From Ophioderma brevispina (lineage: Eukaryota; Echinodermata; Ophiuroidea; Amphilepidida; Ophiodermatidae), in assembly GCA_023653785.1 (NCBI GenBank), contig JAMKCH010041445.1, positions 1-64,000 of the forward strand: 64,000 nucleotides of DNA, given 5' to 3'. Both the position numbers and the translations under genes were made by a program. Under the pieces are notes generated by a model. That model was not told the DNA's origin, searched no databases, and saw only the letters and a program-made list of their open reading frames with translations. Every line of letters begins with the position of its first letter. Position 1 is the first letter of the stretch. Below, one piece after another: positions 42,501-48,500 of this stretch.

Positions 42501-45500
42501 AACACCACTTGTGAAAGTGTGCACTTTTGGATCATTTCTTAATAAAGTTGATTTCACTCAGAATCTCAGTTACATCCTCAGACGATCACTCTATAGGATT
42601 AGGATCCAGTAGTACCTCCATCTTTTACAAATACTTGTAATGGAAATCATTTTCTGGAATAGGGAGTGTTATATCAAAAAATACAGGTTCTGAGCAGAAA
42701 CTAATAGATTAGCTTTCAACCAAATTGGCCATAACTTCAAATATCACTTGCATACCCAGATATGCCTTCCTGATGGATGAAGCCATTTTTCAATTTGAAC
42801 ATCCCTTAATTTCTTTAGAAATTTTAGTTTTAGTTTTGTTTGTTGTTGTTTATTTTGCAATCAAGAGTAAAAGTACTTTCTCAAGTACACAATAAGTGGC
42901 ATCCTTGGGTCACAATCTTTTTGGGCGTGGTTGAGGACAAGATTGACCAGTTTCCTAGACAACTGAAAGATTCGACATCACAAATATGCCAACAATTACT
43001 TGATACTACAAATTTTGAGTTTACCTGGAACTGCCCGCTGATCTCAGCCTGCTTGAAGACCTTCCTGATGTTTGCCCTGCTACAATATCATCTATATCAT
43101 AAACTACTTTGTCAATTATATTATATTGGTGCAGCACGCGATCTATATCTTCAAATATCATGTCTCTGTATGACAAAAAGAGAAACATGATGAGATGTGT
43201 GAAGAACAAAGGAAAGCTATTCTTACTGTTATTTCCAATAATCTTTAGAAACATCAATTTTGTAAAGTGAGAACCACAAGAGAAATTACATTTATTTTGT
43301 GGAACTGGGCATACCAAACTAAAGCCTGTACGTGCCAGAGGTGGTACACATTAAGTTATACAGCACTTGATATACTGGTACAATTCAAGGATGATATTCT
43401 GTCAAGAAGCAACATTCAGACTGTGGTAAAGATATCCCTACATCTATGGAAGTCTCCTAACCAAAAAAAAAAAAAAAAAAAAAGCCTGCTTGAAGACCTT
43501 CCTGATGTTTGCCCTGCTACAATATCATCTATATCATAAACTACTTTGTCAATTATATTATATTGGTGCAGCACGCGATCTATATCTTCAAATATCGTCT
43601 CTGGTCTGACAAAAGAGAAACATGATGGGATGTGTGAATAGAACAAAGGAAAGCTATTCTTACTGTTATTACCAATAATCTTAGAAACATCAATTTTGTA
43701 AAGTGGATACCACAAGGAGAAATTACATTTATTTTGTGGAAACTGGGCATACCAAACTAAAGCTGTAAGTGCCAGAGGTGGTTACACATTAAGTCTTTTA
43801 TACAGCACTGATATACTGGTATCCAATTCAAGGATGATTTCCTGTCAAGAGCAACATTCAGATGTGGTAAAGATATCCCTACATCTATGGAAGTCTCCTA
43901 ACCTCTCTTCGTAAGAGAGAGAAGTGGTAATGGGACTAGCTACCCAGTTTGATAGAGTCAACCATAGGAACAGGGTTCTTGAAGGAGCTTAAAACTTCTC
44001 ACAAAAGTGCTTGTTTCTAGTTTTATTCACTGTGACTACCATGAATGTGATATTCAGTTTTGTGTGTTAGCTAGTGTTGTTGTTGTTTATTGACATGTGA
44101 AAGATATCTTGCTTCATACACTTTTCCATAGATCTACATGTAACAGTTAACTAATACAATCCCAACAAAATTCGTCTAGCCAGAAGATTATGTAGTGATT
44201 TTTGTGGTGTTTAAATGTGGACATACAGCAAATTATGCCACAGCTGTATCATGAGCATATAGAGTGGCTTGCCAAATATACTGCATACTTCTGGATGGAC
44301 AAAGTATATCAAGTACTGATTGCACTACAAACTGCGAGTCCATGTTTTGCCCTTTAGTCTTTAGTTGCGGACTTATGCATGTTTCAAACATTGTACATTT
44401 GTGAAGCACAATTTCAGTGATATTAAACATACTGTCATTCTGTACGAGAGAGACCTTCCATTTACTTCTACCTTGAACTTTAGGCTTTTCTCAACAAAAA
44501 GCTGAGATATTCCGGTGAACTGTAGCAACATATTTCGTGGGTGGGCTATTGCAGTGAAAGGCAGAAGTCTTTGTTTTTGCACTCCATTTCCCCATACTAT
44601 TTCTGGTCCAAGGTCTTCCAGTTGATCCTAATAACTCGGGATCACCTTCATACTCTGGTGGTCTCTGCTACATTGGTCGTCTCATTGTCATCTGTGATAT
44701 ATTCATGAGGCACTCAGCAGGTCAACAACCAACAAACCAGTGTCATTGGTTTGATTTCTTGGACTCTTTTGGGATACTTCTAGACGGATGTTCTTGGATG
44801 GATATTCCTACTTGGTGTGCTTCTTGAAGGCCGCCTCTTTGAGGGGACTATTCGGCCTTTCATGACTCTTTGCTTAATTGATGTTGTTGATTTGGATAAC
44901 TTTCGTATCTTTGGTGGTGACTTTGTCCCTGTAAAGTGGAGGTTGAGACTGTCGATGTTTTGGCGGATGGCTCGGGCGCTGGGATACCTCCACTTGTTTG
45001 ATCTGCAGGCGCTCATAGTATGCACCCGACTGGAATTTCTTGTTCGTGCTACCGGTGGGACCGTGCATTGATGTCAAGCCGCTGCCACTGACATCACTGC
45101 TAGATTCGCATTCTGGGTGCCATGGGAGGGCTGCTGTTAACGAAGGTTGTGACTGCGGTGATATAGGGTCAATTATGGCAGACTAAGCGATTCTGTAATC
45201 GTTGCCGATCTGTTGGGCGAGCAGCTCTGCTTGCCACGTGCAAGACCAGCTGAAGAGTGAGATTAGGAATATCGGTTTCTCCGGTTGGAATGTGAATAGT
45301 TTGAAAGAACTTTCATCATTCTTCATCATCATTCATCAAAGTCGTCATATTCACCACCCGGATCTTGCATGTCCTGCAACACAGCATAACAGAATAAAGT
45401 CAATATACCAAGCCAACCAGGATCTCGTATGCTGACTTAGACCTGAGCTTTAAAGTTTCAAGTTGATATATTTAAACATTTGCATGTAAATTGGTGAGAG

Positions 45501-48500
45501 TGAGTCAAATGTGTTCCCAGAATTCTGTAAGCTTAGTGTAGCTTTCAAAATTGAGAAAAAAAGTGAAACTTTCAGAAGCCACAAACTTTACCTCTTCATA
45601 ATCAGTCATCTCTAGGAAAAAGTGTTTCATACCTGGCTAAATCCGCCGCCGACCGTTCTGTTCTGTGGATGTGGGGACATCTCGGAATCCGACTCCTAAT
45701 AGATAAGCAAAAATAATATCCCACAACATCAGTATGTTCTTCTCTTATCATACCATAAGGGGAGAGATCCAAACAGGATCTATCGCCTACCTGAATAATT
45801 TTCGTATAGATCAGTGAGTGCATATTAAGCTCGTAATACCAAATATATCAGGTCGGTGACAGTGTATTCGCCCTGATCCATTTACAGAGCGGGTATGATT
45901 TTTTCTTCTATGGTTTGGGCATGAAAATTTGGTTTATAAAATACATTATTTATGGAAAAAATATTTGTTTAATAACAGAAACAAATTGCTTTTGTTATTA
46001 TAAATTATTATATTTGAATGACTTAGTGGTTTGATGAATCCATTATCAGATTCAATGTCCAAATCGGATCCGGGCATTTACCATGTGCAGACCCCATATC
46101 GGGATCAGCCTTCGGCTTTACCGGCATAGGCTCGCGAACTTAGAAGGCTGTACATATCAACTACTTGCCCGCGGGCGTTGTTCTTTAATAAAAACAGTGC
46201 AGAGCTATTACAGCATTCATCATGTAATAACAAGTCACTACTGAAGTAATCGAGAATTTATACAAGTTTGTGGGGTTGTTGGCTTTCTACAAGCTTATTT
46301 GACCAACGTGGATCAATTCACTTAAAATGTTTATGACCCAAATAGGTCCCCTCAGTGATTTTTAAATTTCAATGGTATAAACTTTGGAGCCACAAAAGTA
46401 AAAATCTGTAAATAATCATAAATTTTGTGATCTAGCACCTTCATTTTTGTTATAGTTCACTGGAATATCCTCAAGAAAGGATATTTTCAAAATATCAAGT
46501 TTGATCGAAACCCCAAAGTGCATTTGCTGTTAGCAGCAAATATTTTTATATGCACTTGCCCTATCGATCACTGGTATTTTCTGTCTGTAAATGGACATTA
46601 AAAATACAAATTTTGAATTTCTGTAAAAAAAATAAATATGTCTTGAAAACTAAATAATGGGAATAAAAGATAGGGTTTTTTTGATAGTTTGATATTTAAA
46701 ATCTTAATTTTGATAGGTAAATCGAGGAGATGAGATTAAGGCCTGTCAATACGAAATAACCCTTGACTTCTATGATTTAATCAAGAATTGGCAAACACGA
46801 CCTATAATTGTAGCCATTCAAATCCATATATCGGGTTTATATTCTTTGACAAAGTAATCTTGAAACCTATTTTGAGATCCTTCTGGCAGTAAAATACAAA
46901 AATACAGCAAGTAAAACTGCATCATTCCCCCCTGGCAAGATAAGATGACAGTATGGAACAAGAAACCTCAGATGACCTTTGACCTTGGTCCATGACCTTT
47001 GACATATGCACAATGAACCTTATTGCACCTTTATTGCACATATTCACCTAAACCATAAATGTGGTTTCAATCGGACTTCAAACTTTTTGAAGAGACATGA
47101 AAAGCGCAACTTAACTTTGGTTAAAAAAAAGCTAAACCAAACTGGAACACACATATAACACAACATCTACGGACATGCAACTTCGCAATATCCCCCTCAG
47201 CTTTTCAAGGCCAGGGGGATAAAAATACAGCAAGAAACTGTGTGATCCCCTGGCAATATGGCAGTATGGACATGAGCTCAGATACACCTTTGACCTGGTC
47301 ATGACCTTTGACATCAGCCACATATGAAGAACCCCTTTGTCCCTTAACCCCAAGTCTGGTTTCAATCTCCTTCAAAAATTTTCGAAGACGACTGAAAAAA
47401 CAAAAACCTAACCACCCACTGGACATACATTACGGACATGCAAGCTATCGCAAAAATCCCCCTTCTGCCTTTTTCCAGCCAGGGGGATAACAAGAAAGGA
47501 TTGCCCGGAGAAAAATCGTTGAACATAAAGAACATACACAAACAAGCATGCAACATGACTGGGCTGTTGAATGTAGCAAACCGTGGTATGACGCGAGCAC
47601 ATAACCTCAAAATAAACGATTATCAGAATGTAATATTCCACGTCTAAAATTGATGAATGAACCTGAGCAGGAACCGATGAATTGAGAAATTCCCAAAGCT
47701 GTTCAAGAAAGTAATTTGTTGCTTCTTTTTTGTTAAATATTTATGGTCAAATGGCAATTACAGCAAGGGTCAATATTGAGTTGTGCATAGAAAATTGTGG
47801 TTTTCATGTAATGTTGAATTTGGACAAAATGTGCGGCAATTGTGTGATAGCCTCATAATTACCAGTTGTGGTCTTTCAAGTATACAAAGTAGATACCACT
47901 ATTATATAGATAATTGATGCCCATTGAGTACCTTTGAAGAGACAAAACAGTGATTGTGTGTGTTGGAAATTTTCAGATATTCCAGGGGCCAGGTTTGAGG
48001 GTTTGATATTGCCAGCCCATTTATACTTGACTACCTTCATATGACCTGTACCTTGGCTATGTGGGACCATTGACATCATTATCTATGAGGTTCCCCAAGT
48101 GGCATCTAGACCCAAGTTCTATGCAATTGAACTTTTTCTTCTCAAATAAGAATTTATCAGAAACTTAACCTTTGAACAACACGAGGAAACAGGCCACACA
48201 ACCAGACAGAATTGAGGACTGGTTGTGCGTCTGCAAATCCTTGCAGTTTGGGGCTGACTTGGAAGTCTATACAAAGCAATCGATTTGCTCCATCATTCTA
48301 CTAGTAGGAAAAACTTGCGTTGTGTTTCTTAACCTTCATGCACTTCTCCAAAGTATTGTATTCTTTTACAGATGACTGTTAACTTTAGCTTAAATTTGTT
48401 TGCCAATAATGGGTCTGCATGTGTGGTCAGTGAATTGCTGTATTAGTGTTGCACTGTGGTTAAAAATTACCCTTGGAATCTAGACCTGCTTAAAAATATG

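Noticed and set aside
43461..43482. Poly-A tail of a processed retrocopy
   Set aside because: The neighbouring copy includes intron sequence on both sides of the exon, so it is a genomic duplication, not a retrocopied mRNA.
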